From assembly GCA_005790605.1 (NCBI GenBank), contig SXUI01000063.1, forward strand, positions 1 to 64,000: a DNA stretch of 64,000 bases. The letters are read 5' to 3'. Below the pieces are notes generated by a model that saw only the letters and a list, made by a program, of their open reading frames with translations, was not told where the DNA came from and did not search any database. Each line of letters starts with the position of its first letter. The first letter of the stretch is position 1. The position numbers and the translations under genes were made by a program. This document shows, piece after piece, positions 28,137-36,491 of this stretch. Origin of the DNA: Planctomycetia bacterium. GTDB lineage: Bacteria > Planctomycetota > Phycisphaerae > Phycisphaerales > SM1A02.

Positions 28137-28856
28137 ATGACTGCAAAGATTTCAGCGCGATCGCGCGGGCTGTGTGTTCGTTCGGCAACGGTCCTTTCTC
28201 TATCCATTGCCGGCGCCGCGTTCGCAGGCCCCACCTGGGACGGCGATCTCGACTCAGACGCCGGCAACACTGCGAGCACCGCGCAGGTTGTCACTCAGAG
28301 CGGACCGGTCATGGAAATCAAGGGGCGGGTAAGTGCGACCGCGTTCATGGGCAACCCTGACTACGCGGACATGTTCCTCATCCGGATTGCAGCGCCAACG
28401 ATGCTCAAGTTCTCGACAGCGGGCGGCGACAACGGCGGTTCCGCAAACTTTGATAGCTCGCTCTTCCTCTTTAAAGCAGCCGAAGGCACCACCGGTCCCC
28501 GCGCGTTTGGCGTTCTTGGCAATGGCGATTACTCGCAATCCATGAACGGCGCGCTCATCCAATCGCAGTCCAACGACGGCTCGGGCTTCGTGCTCACGGA
28601 TCCAGGTCTCTATTACATCGCGATTTCCATGGCTGGGTTCAACCCAATGAGCGACAACTCGCTCATCTGGCCGAACGTCCCGGCTGGCGTGATCGGATTC
28701 GGAAACTTTAGCCCCCTCACAGGCTGGACCAACGAATCCAACAACCAGGGTGGCGAGTACTCCATCCGCACGGTCGGCATCGAAGGCGTTCCTGCTCCGG
28801 GAGCCATTGCGCTCTTCGCGCTCGCAGGCCTCACTCGGCGATCTCGCGCTCGCTGA
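28137..28856 (+). CDS. Exported protein with PEP-CTERM-like sorting tail
   Basis: 239 residues. The start at 28137 is set by GGAGAG seven bases upstream; the open frame before it is antisense to speA. The signal peptide ends near GAAFAGPTWDGDL. The middle is a pre-peptidase-like/beta-sandwich stretch (DMFLIRIAAPTMLKFSTAGG, GLYYIAISMAGFN). The last 22 residues read VPAPGAIALFALAGLTRRSR, a variant PEP-CTERM signal with a hydrophobic helix and Arg-rich end, recognised by exosortase. It is probably anchored or processed and then released to the extracellular matrix. No exosortase gene is in this window. Confidence 0.75.
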   Translation: MTAKISARSRGLCVRSATVLSLSIAGAAFAGPTWDGDLDSDAGNTASTAQVVTQSGPVMEIKGRVSATAFMGNPDYADMFLIRIAAPTMLKFSTAGGDNGGSANFDSSLFLFKAAEGTTGPRAFGVLGNGDYSQSMNGALIQSQSNDGSGFVLTDPGLYYIAISMAGFNPMSDNSLIWPNVPAGVIGFGNFSPLTGWTNESNNQGGEYSIRTVGIEGVPAPGAIALFALAGLTRRSRAR

Positions 28857-28872
28857 TCGGGGCGATCGCGAT

Positions 28873-30966
28873 CTACTGAACTTCCCCAAGCAGCCGCGCG
28901 AGAAGCGCGGCTGCTTCTTTGGTGGACCTTGCCTCGGGACCTTTGCGAAGCAACAGAATGCGATGCGCTTCCTTTGCGTTCTGAGTCGCCTGAGTTTTTT
29001 CGCCAAGAGACTCCTGCATGAGCGCAATGCTGTAAAGCGTCCGGCCAACGCGAAAATCATCGGCATCTACATAAGGTGCGAGCGCGTCAAGCGCTTCGCG
29101 GTACAGAGGTAACGTTCCCGCAACATCTCCTTCCGCGCGACCAAGCGCGGCCATTCCGTTCAGGATCGCTGCCTTCGCAATCGCGCTCTCTCGTGTTACT
29201 TCAAGCGACGCGCTGCGCTCAAACGCGAGTTTGAGGTTCGTGCGCGCGTCGGCAAACTTCCCCTGCGCGCGAAGAGCACTCGCGAGTTGTCGTTGTGTCT
29301 CCACGGTCGCGAGTGCGTGGGGACCAAGGGCGTCCTCGTAGAGCGCGAGCGCCGCCTGGTACGCCCGCTCGCTCGCCAAAAAATCGCCCAGATTGAATCG
29401 TAGCCGCGCGAGCGCGAACTCAACCTCCGCGAGATCCTCCGTCGTGCATTCGCTTCGCGAGTATGCCGCTGACCGCATCGCATGCGCCCGCTCGATCGCG
29501 TCCCGCCCACCTTCTGCGTCGTCGAAACCGAGGTGCACGAGGCCGAGCGTGACGAGAATGCCAGAAAGCAATTCGGGATCGTCGCCAAGCTCTTCGTTCA
29601 CCTGTTCGGTCACAAGCGTGAGAAACTCATGCACTCCAAGTTGACTCGAACCCCGCCCAAGTTCAGGGTCCACATTCGTCATCGAGGTCTTGAGCGAACT
29701 CAACGACTTCTGCGCCTTTCCAAGCGCGATGTCGGTCTTGGCGTACGCCACCGAGAGCGCGACGCTCGCGCCAACAATCAGCAACAGAAAGATCCCTGCA
29801 GCACTCGACGCAACCCAATGCCTTCGGATAGTCTTGCACGCGACATACACGAAGCTGTCTTCGCGAGCAAGAATCGGCTTCCCGTCGAGGTACCGATCGA
29901 GCTCGTCGCGCAACTCATCTGCGGTTCCATATCGCCTGTCTGGATCTGGATCGAGCAGTTTGAGGGTGATCACATCGAGATCTCGATCAATCCCCTCACG
30001 CACTTCCGAGGGCCGCTTCGGCCTCGCTTCAAGGCGTTGCAAAAGAAGATCGGCGACATTTGCTGCTGATGAGAACGGCTTACTCCCACTCAGCGCTTCG
30101 TAGAGCATGACCCCAAGCGCATACACATCAATGCGGGAATCAATGAGATCTGGGTCGCCTCGCAACTGCTCCGGCGCGGCGTATGCAAAGGTGCCGAGGA
30201 ACTCGCCCGCCACAGTCTCGCCACCCGCACCTCCGAAGCCCTCGAGCATCCCAGCCGCGGAGTTCTCCATAGGTCGCGCGAGACCGAAGTCGAGGACTCG
30301 CGGATTTCCATCCGTGTCAACAAGAACATTGCCCGGCTTCAAATCTCTATGAATCACGCCGCGCCGATGGGCGTACGCGACCGCATCAACCACACTACGA
30401 AACAGCTCAATGATCTGCCGCGTCGAGAGCACGCTCATTCGAATGTAGGCATCGAAACGCTCGCCCGCGACGAGCTCCATCGCAAAGAATGGTTCCCCAT
30501 CCCGCGCAACGCCGCTCTCATAGAGCGTCACAACGCCGGGATGCCGCATGCTCGCGACAAGTTCAACTTCTCGCTCAAACCGTCGCCGGGCCCGCCCTGA
30601 CGCAAGACCGCCGCCAAGCATGCGTTTCACCGCACAACTTCGTCGAGTCGCAAGCTGCTCTGCGCGATAGACCACGCCCTGCCCTCCGCGATGAAGCTCG
30701 CCGAGCAACTTGTAGCCGGGAACCGGACCATCATCGAGCGCGTCGGGCGGCACGAGGGACCGCCGAATCGGACCCGCCCCTTTCACTTCCTCGAGAAAAG
30801 CATTGTCGCCCTTGATCGCCGCGAGCAACTCCGCGCATGAGGAGCAAAACGAGATGTGACCAGACTCGGACGGCGTGCCGACGTCACCCGCAGCGATCGC
30901 CTCCAACCTCTCGACGCTCATGCAGCCATCGCCAGAACCGACATCGGTCAGTTCCGGTCGTCTCAC
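28873..30966 (-). CDS. Ser/Thr protein kinase with anti-sigma zinc motif and TPR extracytoplasmic part
   Basis: 697 residues. An N-terminal HISFCSSCAELL motif (HxxxCxxC) resembles the zinc anti-sigma domain. The kinase domain spans about 82-350: glycine loop LGELHRGGQGVVY, Lys in SCAVKRML, catalytic HRDLKPGNVLV, LDFGLARP, and APEQLRGD. One membrane helix (SSAAGIFLLLIVGASVALSV) lies near 385, then a TPR-like helical domain (LARLRFNLGDFLASERAYQA and repeats). The start overlaps the stop of the ECF sigma gene by 4 bases, so kinase and sigma are co-translated. The likely role is sensing through the TPR domain and controlling the sigma factor by binding and phosphorylation, as in planctomycete ECF-kinase pairs. 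Confidence 0.88.
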   Translation of the reverse strand: MRRPELTDVGSGDGCMSVERLEAIAAGDVGTPSESGHISFCSSCAELLAAIKGDNAFLEEVKGAGPIRRSLVPPDALDDGPVPGYKLLGELHRGGQGVVYRAEQLATRRSCAVKRMLGGGLASGRARRRFEREVELVASMRHPGVVTLYESGVARDGEPFFAMELVAGERFDAYIRMSVLSTRQIIELFRSVVDAVAYAHRRGVIHRDLKPGNVLVDTDGNPRVLDFGLARPMENSAAGMLEGFGGAGGETVAGEFLGTFAYAAPEQLRGDPDLIDSRIDVYALGVMLYEALSGSKPFSSAANVADLLLQRLEARPKRPSEVREGIDRDLDVITLKLLDPDPDRRYGTADELRDELDRYLDGKPILAREDSFVYVACKTIRRHWVASSAAGIFLLLIVGASVALSVAYAKTDIALGKAQKSLSSLKTSMTNVDPELGRGSSQLGVHEFLTLVTEQVNEELGDDPELLSGILVTLGLVHLGFDDAEGGRDAIERAHAMRSAAYSRSECTTEDLAEVEFALARLRFNLGDFLASERAYQAALALYEDALGPHALATVETQRQLASALRAQGKFADARTNLKLAFERSASLEVTRESAIAKAAILNGMAALGRAEGDVAGTLPLYREALDALAPYVDADDFRVGRTLYSIALMQESLGEKTQATQNAKEAHRILLLRKGPEARSTKEAAALLARLLGEVQ
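28888..28920 (+). terminator. Hairpin inside the 3' end of the kinase gene, terminator for the PEP-CTERM-like gene
   Basis: A perfect 12-base stem AAGCAGCCGCGC / GCGCGGCTGCTT with loop GAGAA is followed by CTTT on the plus strand, 31 bases after the stop at 28856. It lies within the last codons of the convergent kinase gene, so its sequence serves both. The U tract is short. Confidence 0.5.
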
Positions 30967-31577
30967 GCAGGCTCCTCGTTATACGCGAGTTCAAGCCGCG
31001 CGACGATTTCTCGCAATCGCGCAGCCACGCGGCTCTTCGCGAGATAGACATCGTGGAGACTCATCCCGAGTTCGTCAGCGACGACTTTCGGGGCGAGTGT
31101 GTGATAGACGAGCATCTCGAATGCTTTGACGGTTTTCGGATCGGAGCGACTGGTTCTGCGAAGTTCTTCCAGACTCTCGCGCAGCACAGACTCGCGTCGT
31201 TCCCGCTCCCATACTTGAGACATGGAAGCGTCGTCATCCATGTTGATCATGGCGCTCTCACCGCGACCAATGTTCGCAGTCGCTCGTTGACGACGCTGAT
31301 CAAGCAAGCGAAATCGCATGATCCCGACGAGCCAGGCACCAAGGCGCCCCCGAGACTTGTCGTACTTCCCGTCGCGCCACTCGGCCAAGAACCGCACGAC
31401 AGTCTCTTGCGCCGCCTCTGCTGCATCATGTTCGTTGTAACCAAGGTTGCGTGCGAAGCCGATGAGAATCGGTCGATAGCGAGCATCGAATGCTTCCCAC
31501 GCTTGCGCGTTCTGCGGATCCGCGAGCGCGGCGAGCATCGCAGAAGTGGTTCGAGATGCGTCGTGCGCCTCCATCAC
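30963..31577 (-). CDS. ECF-like sigma-70 family factor
   Basis: 204 residues. Region 2 is ILIGFARNLGYNEHDAAEAA then QETVVRFLAEWRDGKYD and FRLLDQRRQ. Region 4 is KTVKAFEMLVYHTLAPKVVA then ELGMSLHDVYLAKSRVAARL, with a helix-turn-helix near residue 165. It is sandwiched between Hsp70 (10 bases upstream) and the kinase (4-base overlap). Both the kinase zinc motif and the coupling suggest the kinase is its regulator. Promoter targets are not visible. Confidence 0.88.
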   Translation of the reverse strand: MMEAHDASRTTSAMLAALADPQNAQAWEAFDARYRPILIGFARNLGYNEHDAAEAAQETVVRFLAEWRDGKYDKSRGRLGAWLVGIMRFRLLDQRRQRATANIGRGESAMINMDDDASMSQVWERERRESVLRESLEELRRTSRSDPKTVKAFEMLVYHTLAPKVVADELGMSLHDVYLAKSRVAARLREIVARLELAYNEEPA

Positions 31578-31586
31578 GAACGCATC

Positions 31587-33434
31587 CTACCGGATCGACC
31601 CGCCCCGAATCGAATGCGAAATCGCGCACTCATGCAACCGAACACTGGCAACATCGAGGCGCTGTTTGAGGCTCGAAAACGCATTGGCGTCGATGTTCTG
31701 AGCACCCGCCTCCGCAGCATGAACCATCGCTGCGAGTTGTGCTAACTGCCGTTCGAGATCCTCTACATAAGGGGCTTCAAGTTCTGATCGGACTCTGCGG
31801 AGCGCGTCCGAAATCCACTTCATGTCGAGTTTGGAGTGCACACACAAGTCGGTGATGCGGTGCCGCTCCATATCACTTCGCGCATGCGCAATGCTCTCGG
31901 CCTCCATGCGGGTGGCCTCTGCTTCCGTCAGTCCATACGAGGGAATGATCTGCAGCGTCGCCTCGACCCCGCTGCGTCGCTCCACCGCGCGAATGGAAAG
32001 CACACCATTTTGATCCACGAGAAACTCCACTTCGAGTTGCGGTATCCCTGCGGGCATCGGCGGGATTCCCGTGAGATGAAAAGTCGCGAGCGAGCGACAA
32101 TCCTCGACGAATTCACGCTCCCCTTGCACAACCTGCAGCTTCACGCTGGTCTGCCCATCCATGGAGGTGGAGAACTTCTCCGTCGCGCGAGCCGGGATCG
32201 GCGTATTGCGCATGAGGAGCTTCGCCGTCGCGCTACCGACTGTTTCGAGTCCGAGCGAGAGCGGCAAGACATCGAGCAGCAACAAGTCCCGCCGATTCCC
32301 CGAAAGAATCGCACCCTGTACCGCTGCGCCGAGTGCCACGACGCGATCAGGATCGAGTGCGGTGTATGGCTCGCGCTGGAAAAAATCTGCAACCGCGCGG
32401 CGCACGAGAGAGAGCCGCGTCGATCCGCCGACGAGCACGACTCGAGCGATCGCATCGCGCGCGACTTTCGCATCATTGAGGACACGCGAGCAACACGCGA
32501 GCGTGCGATCGACGAACGGCTTCGCGATCTCGTCGAGTTCTGCGTGCGTCAATGCGAAGGCTCTCCGATCACCCTGCAATTCGAGAGTCTCTTCGACCGA
32601 AGCGGAATGCGACAGCGCGCGCTTCAAACGCTCCGCAAGTGCGACCAATCGAGCGCGATCCGCCAGCTCAGGAGCCGTGCCGTCGCGGAACCAGTGCGCG
32701 ACGATCGCCCTGTCAATGTCATCGCCACCGAGTTCGGTGTCGCCCGCGGTCGCGAGGACTTGAAAACAGTCCGTTTCGAGATCGGCTTCTCGAGGGATGA
32801 TTTCAAGCAAGGTGCAATCGAAAGTCCCTCCACCGAGGTCATAGATCACAACCTTCTCACCGACTTGAGAACCTCGCCCGATGCCATACGCGAGGCTCGC
32901 TGCGGTTGGCTCATTCACAAGTCGCAAGACGCGAAGCCCCGCAAGCCGCGCAGCATCCCGCGTGGCCTGCCTCTGCGCATCATCGAAGTATGCAGGAACC
33001 GTGATCACAGCTCGGTCAATCGAAACTCCGAGTTCCGATTCCGCTTGATGGCGGAGTGTTCGGAGAATCTCCGCGGAAACCTCTTGCGGAAGCACGCACT
33101 GGCCATCGATGCTGAACGCCGCCAACCCACGCGGACCTTCCGTCAAGGGAAGCCCGCTCGAAGTTGCAAAGGCACCCATTTCCTTTGCGGAGCGACCGAT
33201 GAACCGCTTGGCACTCGCAATGGTCCGGTCGGGCCTCGAGAGTCCGAATCGAATTGCCTCCGCTCCAACGGTTCGCGCGCCATCTGCGCCGAAGAAAACG
33301 ACCGAAGGCGTGAGCGCGCTGACGACACCGCCGAGGACCCGCGGCCCAGCAGCATCACAAACCGCAACGAGGGAATTCGTGGTTCCCAGATCAATTCCAA
33401 CGATCGGTGACTTGGATGCAGACGGCTCGCTCAT
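31587..33434 (-). CDS. Hsp70-family chaperone, DnaK/HscA-like
   Basis: 615 residues. Nucleotide-binding domain motifs are IVGIDLGTTNSLVAV, VITVPAYFDDAQRQAT, NEPTAASLAYG, VIYDLGGGTFDCTLLEI and VVLVGGSTRLSLVR. The substrate-binding domain starts after LLLLDVLPLSLGLETVG, has NTPIPARATEKFST, and ends in a shortened helical lid without the DnaK EEVD-like tail. The sequence is more divergent than housekeeping DnaK and has no DnaJ or GrpE neighbour. It lies in a block with two sigma factors and a kinase, so a specialised stress or sigma-handling role is likely. HscA is the alternative name, but no iron-sulfur cluster genes are present. Confidence 0.88.
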   Translation of the reverse strand: MSEPSASKSPIVGIDLGTTNSLVAVCDAAGPRVLGGVVSALTPSVVFFGADGARTVGAEAIRFGLSRPDRTIASAKRFIGRSAKEMGAFATSSGLPLTEGPRGLAAFSIDGQCVLPQEVSAEILRTLRHQAESELGVSIDRAVITVPAYFDDAQRQATRDAARLAGLRVLRLVNEPTAASLAYGIGRGSQVGEKVVIYDLGGGTFDCTLLEIIPREADLETDCFQVLATAGDTELGGDDIDRAIVAHWFRDGTAPELADRARLVALAERLKRALSHSASVEETLELQGDRRAFALTHAELDEIAKPFVDRTLACCSRVLNDAKVARDAIARVVLVGGSTRLSLVRRAVADFFQREPYTALDPDRVVALGAAVQGAILSGNRRDLLLLDVLPLSLGLETVGSATAKLLMRNTPIPARATEKFSTSMDGQTSVKLQVVQGEREFVEDCRSLATFHLTGIPPMPAGIPQLEVEFLVDQNGVLSIRAVERRSGVEATLQIIPSYGLTEAEATRMEAESIAHARSDMERHRITDLCVHSKLDMKWISDALRRVRSELEAPYVEDLERQLAQLAAMVHAAEAGAQNIDANAFSSLKQRLDVASVRLHECAISHSIRGGSIR

Positions 33435-33467
33435 GACGAGCGAATCCTACGCGAACCATCTATGCAA

Positions 33468-33494
33468 CAGGCGCCCGTCTCTGACGAGCGCCTG
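33468..33494. other. Interrupted hairpin upstream of the Hsp70 gene
   Basis: A 7-base stem CAGGCGC / GCGCCTG encloses a smaller CGTC-TCT-GACG stem, between the small ORF stop (33517) and the Hsp70 start (33434). There is no U tract on either strand, so it is more likely an mRNA structure in the Hsp70 leader than a clear terminator. Confidence 0.35.
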
Positions 33495-33516
33495 AGGTGC
33501 ATTGAGTGAGCAAAAC

Positions 33517-33744
33517 TCAAACGGCGTCGAGTGCCGCGATTCTCGCGGCAGTCGCGTGCGGCACGGCCTCAACCGGCGTATCGGCTTTCGCGAGCGCGAC
33601 TTCGAGGCGCTCGATCAAACTCCCACGGACGCGCGCTTTCGATGCCGCCGCCTCCGCCAAGAACGCTCGGTGCTCCGGAGATTCCCGCGGCGTTTCCCGA
33701 GAGGCGAAGTGCATGCTGTGCTGGTGGGTGGTGAGCGAATCCAT
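33517..33744 (-). CDS. Small ORF overlapping the sigma factor 3' end, possible frameshifted continuation
   Basis: 75 residues from MDSLTTHQHSMHFASRETPR to the end AARIAALDAV. It overlaps the sigma gene's last 176 bases in another frame. Its composition (charged helix ERLEVALAKADTP, EHRAFLAEAAASKARVR) looks more protein-like than the sigma frame there, which becomes Gly/Pro/Ser/Arg rich. It may be an independent small gene, or the true C-terminal part of the sigma protein reached by a +1 shift. No known domain is recognised. Confidence 0.45.
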   Translation of the reverse strand: MDSLTTHQHSMHFASRETPRESPEHRAFLAEAAASKARVRGSLIERLEVALAKADTPVEAVPHATAARIAALDAV

Positions 33745-34429
33745 AGGACGCCTCGATGATCTGTCTGAGTCTTTGAAGGCCACGATGTTTCCAGTTGTTA
33801 ACGGTTGATGCAGGAACTCCGAGCGCATTCGCGGCGGCCTCATACGAGAGACCGTCGCAGACAATCAAACGCACGGCTGATCCAAGGTGAGGAGGAAGGA
33901 GGCTCAGTGCCACTTCCAACGCTTCCGCGTCCAACGCAAGCCCAACGGGGCTCTCGTCTGCGGCTGCCTCAGTCCACCAGTTGTCGCTCGCGCGGGTATC
34001 CCGATTTCTCGGCTCAGTCGGTCGGAGGCCCACTCGCCCACTCCGGCTGAGAACTTCTAAGAATCGAGCATTCTGACCAGCGCGCCGCTTCAACAGGTTT
34101 TCAGCGATGCGTAGGAAATAACCCACTTCTAGTGTCATCTTTTCGAGATTCCGTAAATTTAGGACGCGAAAAAACACTTCCTGCGTGATGTCGTCCGCCG
34201 CCTCAGCACTTGCGCGCCTTCGGACGAAGCTATGCACCCTCGCGTAATACGCAACGACAAGCGCAGCGACGAGGCGCTCCTTTCGTCGGGGAGATTCCTC
34301 CTTTTCAGGCTCTGAGGCGTAGAGGCTAGGCGGAAGCGCTGGAATCTCCTCCAACGGCCGCTCAGGGGTCCCCGCGCGCGGGCTGTTGCGCGCACTGCGC
34401 GGAAGCGGATGTACTTGGGGCGGGTTCAT
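33569..34429 (-). CDS. Sigma-70 family factor (ECF-like)
   Basis: 286 residues if translated to its in-frame stop. The start MNPPQVHPLPRS was chosen; a longer frame to 34564 has no support. Region 2 is AYYARVHSFVRRRASAEAAD then DITQEVFFRVLNLRNLEKMT. Region 4 has GSAVRLIVCDGLSYEAAANA and LGVPASTVNNWKHRGLQRLR, a clear helix-turn-helix. After RLRQIIEASYGF the last 55 residues look like out-of-frame sequence and overlap a small ORF, so the real C-terminus is uncertain. It heads a minus-strand series with Hsp70, another sigma and a kinase. Confidence 0.75.
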   Translation of the reverse strand: MNPPQVHPLPRSARNSPRAGTPERPLEEIPALPPSLYASEPEKEESPRRKERLVAALVVAYYARVHSFVRRRASAEAADDITQEVFFRVLNLRNLEKMTLEVGYFLRIAENLLKRRAGQNARFLEVLSRSGRVGLRPTEPRNRDTRASDNWWTEAAADESPVGLALDAEALEVALSLLPPHLGSAVRLIVCDGLSYEAAANALGVPASTVNNWKHRGLQRLRQIIEASYGFAHHPPAQHALRLSGNAAGISGAPSVLGGGGGIESARPWEFDRAPRSRARESRYAG

Positions 34430-35173
34430 GTGACTCCAATCCGTGCGCGCCGACTCGCGTGTTGGGATGTTTGGCTCAGCGTGTGTTCCGAGCCGAGGCC
34501 TGATTCGCAGTGCCGGAACTTGCGCTCGAGGCAGAAGTGTATGACTCAGTTGTTGACACGCCACTCGCGAGCCTCCAGTTCGTTAGAAAGAGCTGATTTC
34601 ACGGCGTACATCCAAGTCTCCTCGCGCCCGTCATTTTTCACCCAGGTTGCTGCACGGCCCCTACTTCAACTGTTGCATGCGCGATGACCTCCTCGAGTCG
34701 CGTGCGCTAAGTCCCTATGCGCCAACGGTTGATGGATCAAGCTGGAATGGTCCGCGCAAGAACTGCCGGTGGGTCGAAGCCTGAAATTACGATGATTGTC
34801 GGCGTGGATGAAAGAGGCTCGGCGCAAGTCGACTTCTCTATGCGTGGTGGCTGCACGGACTGCACCTCCGCATGCCTTGAGCACGGATGCTTCAAGGAAG
34901 CTCAATCGGTTGCTTGTAAAGCGCAACTTCAGGTCGTTCGCGCGACGACCAGAACTCCATCGGATGTAGCGCCTCGACTGTTGTGTCGTCTTCGGGGCGC
35001 GGCGCGTGAATCACGGACGATTGCGACCGCCATGGACGGCGGACGCGACCGCATCGCGCGGTCGCGAAACACTCAGACTTCGCGCCACTCAGTTTCTGCG
35101 AACTCGACCACTCTCCGGGGAGCCTGTGCACTGCCTCAGCACACGCTCCCTTTTTCTTTCCGCGATTTTCCAG
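34430..35173. other. Gene-free region
   Basis: 744 bases without a supported gene, in the space before the minus-strand pair at 35174-36435 and upstream of the sigma gene. Several short ORFs run through it in conflicting frames; none has a ribosome-binding site plus a protein-like composition. The only structured element is a perfect 9-base hairpin CGCGACCGC / GCGGTCGCG with loop ATCGC at 35044-35066. The left part, near 34430-34700, is less GC rich than neighbouring genes and probably holds the sigma promoter. Confidence 0.5.
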
Positions 35174-35713
35174 CTAGTGCGCAGACTTTGGGGCATTCCC
35201 CTTCGGGAGCGCTTCCATCGTGTCTGCAAAACGCTCAAGGGAAAGTTTCACAAGATACGCCCGAAACGCTGCAATTGCTGCCGTCTCGCCCTTCCCCCGT
35301 ACCGAGCACTTCCCGTTTCTATCGCGCTTCGTGAATTCGATCGCGCATTCGCCTGGTCCAATCGCGTCGCCAACCACCGTACAGAGTTCGCTCGCGTCGA
35401 CCAACTTGCGAATGGTTTCAATCTGCGCTTCGTTCAAGAGCATCGACCAACTGAAATCTTCGTAGTTCGCGTCAGTTCCGCCAGCGAAAAAGTATGTGCC
35501 GTCCGTGTCGAGCTTCGCACGCACAGCACGCCCTTCGCTTGCATCGCTCCAGTAGAACTCAAAACGCAGCCCGTTCGTGCGATCGATGCGCGTCGCACTC
35601 GGTGCGGAATCGCACGCTGATACACATGCTGTGCTGAGGCAACTTGCCGCAAGGACCCACGTCAGCGATGCACCCAGAAGTACGCGCAACGATGCGCGGA
35701 GGTACACACTCAT
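35174..35713 (-). CDS. Exported small protein of unknown function
   Basis: 179 residues. A signal peptide with LRVLLGASLTWVLAAS is followed by several Cys (CLSTACVSACDS), compatible with a lipoprotein or a short disulfide region. The mature part is a small alpha/beta domain (LRFEFYWSDASEGRAVRA, LNEAQIETIRKLVDASELC, GPGECAIEFTKRDRNGK). The start overlaps the stop of 35710-36435 by 4 bases, and both share a pattern of a residue-lined strand, a QxxxLxxLVD helix and a following strand, which suggests related proteins. Function unknown. Confidence 0.65.
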   Translation of the reverse strand: MSVYLRASLRVLLGASLTWVLAASCLSTACVSACDSAPSATRIDRTNGLRFEFYWSDASEGRAVRAKLDTDGTYFFAGGTDANYEDFSWSMLLNEAQIETIRKLVDASELCTVVGDAIGPGECAIEFTKRDRNGKCSVRGKGETAAIAAFRAYLVKLSLERFADTMEALPKGNAPKSAH

Positions 35714-36435
35714 CGCGGTGCCGCTTCCGTCGCAGTGGTTGAAGTCGACGCCGCTCCACGAGCCCGACCAATCAACGGTTGCGCTTGCATAGCGGCGTAC
35801 GGATCCGCTCCAAGGTCGTATCGCACAGGAAACTCTGCGGTTTCTGCGAGCGGCTCATCACTCATCCACGCGAGCCGTGCCAACGCACGAGTCAGTCTTC
35901 GCAGCGCGCGCTCATCATCAGTCGCAGGCGCGTACTGCCGTAGGAAACACCACCGTTCTCCATTCGCCGCAATCCGCACCTTCACGAGAATGCTGCCCGC
36001 TGAAGGCGTTTCCGTCCATACATTGCCGCGCGAATCGCTGTTCGCACTCGAGCCAAATCCACCGTCCACCACGAGTCGCCAGAGATCACTCTCCTGCTCA
36101 CGAGAGAGTCGGCGGACACGCGCCGGTCGTTTGCCCTTGAGCTTCGCAATCTCTGCCTCCGCATGCAGCGATCCATCGGGAAGCAAGATGTAGGCGGCAG
36201 CGCGTTCCTCCGCGCGCGGACTCACTTCGACGCCACGCCCGACCTCGACAGCAAGTTCGATCGAGAAGTCGCTTGGAAGTGTGCCGAGCGGGTCGACCGC
36301 AGCAGCAGCAGCAGCCGTTCCCGATGGCCGAGCTTCCGTGGACGCGCACCCAATCGTGCACGCGAGCGATGCAAACGCAGCCATGCAAACGGCACGCAAA
36401 ATCAATGGCGATGGACCCTCTCGCATGCCCGCCAC
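35710..36435 (-). CDS. Lipoprotein of unknown function
   Basis: 241 residues. A signal sequence with lipobox-like LACTIGCAS is followed by an Ala run. The domain has FSIELAVEVGRGVEVSPRAE, YILLPDGSLHAEAEIAKLKG and LSREQESDLWRLVVDGGFGS, then GSILVKVRIAANGERWCFLR. It resembles the coupled downstream protein in layout. The gene is divergent from pheT across 56 bases. No family recognised. Confidence 0.65.
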   Translation of the reverse strand: MAGMREGPSPLILRAVCMAAFASLACTIGCASTEARPSGTAAAAAAVDPLGTLPSDFSIELAVEVGRGVEVSPRAEERAAAYILLPDGSLHAEAEIAKLKGKRPARVRRLSREQESDLWRLVVDGGFGSSANSDSRGNVWTETPSAGSILVKVRIAANGERWCFLRQYAPATDDERALRRLTRALARLAWMSDEPLAETAEFPVRYDLGADPYAAMQAQPLIGRARGAASTSTTATEAAPR

Positions 36436-36491
36436 AGTAGCACTTCCCGTCGTGCCATGGAGTCCCGCGGTTGAGGTTACCTTTCCACCCT

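Noticed and set aside
31836-33410. 524-codon open frame antisense to Hsp70
   Set aside because: Hsp70 motifs on the minus strand are unambiguous; the other frame is a shadow.
34717-35334. 205-codon open frame with CTDCTSACLEHGC
   Set aside because: Composition becomes Ser/Arg rich and runs into the antisense of the gene at 35174-35713; no convincing ribosome site.
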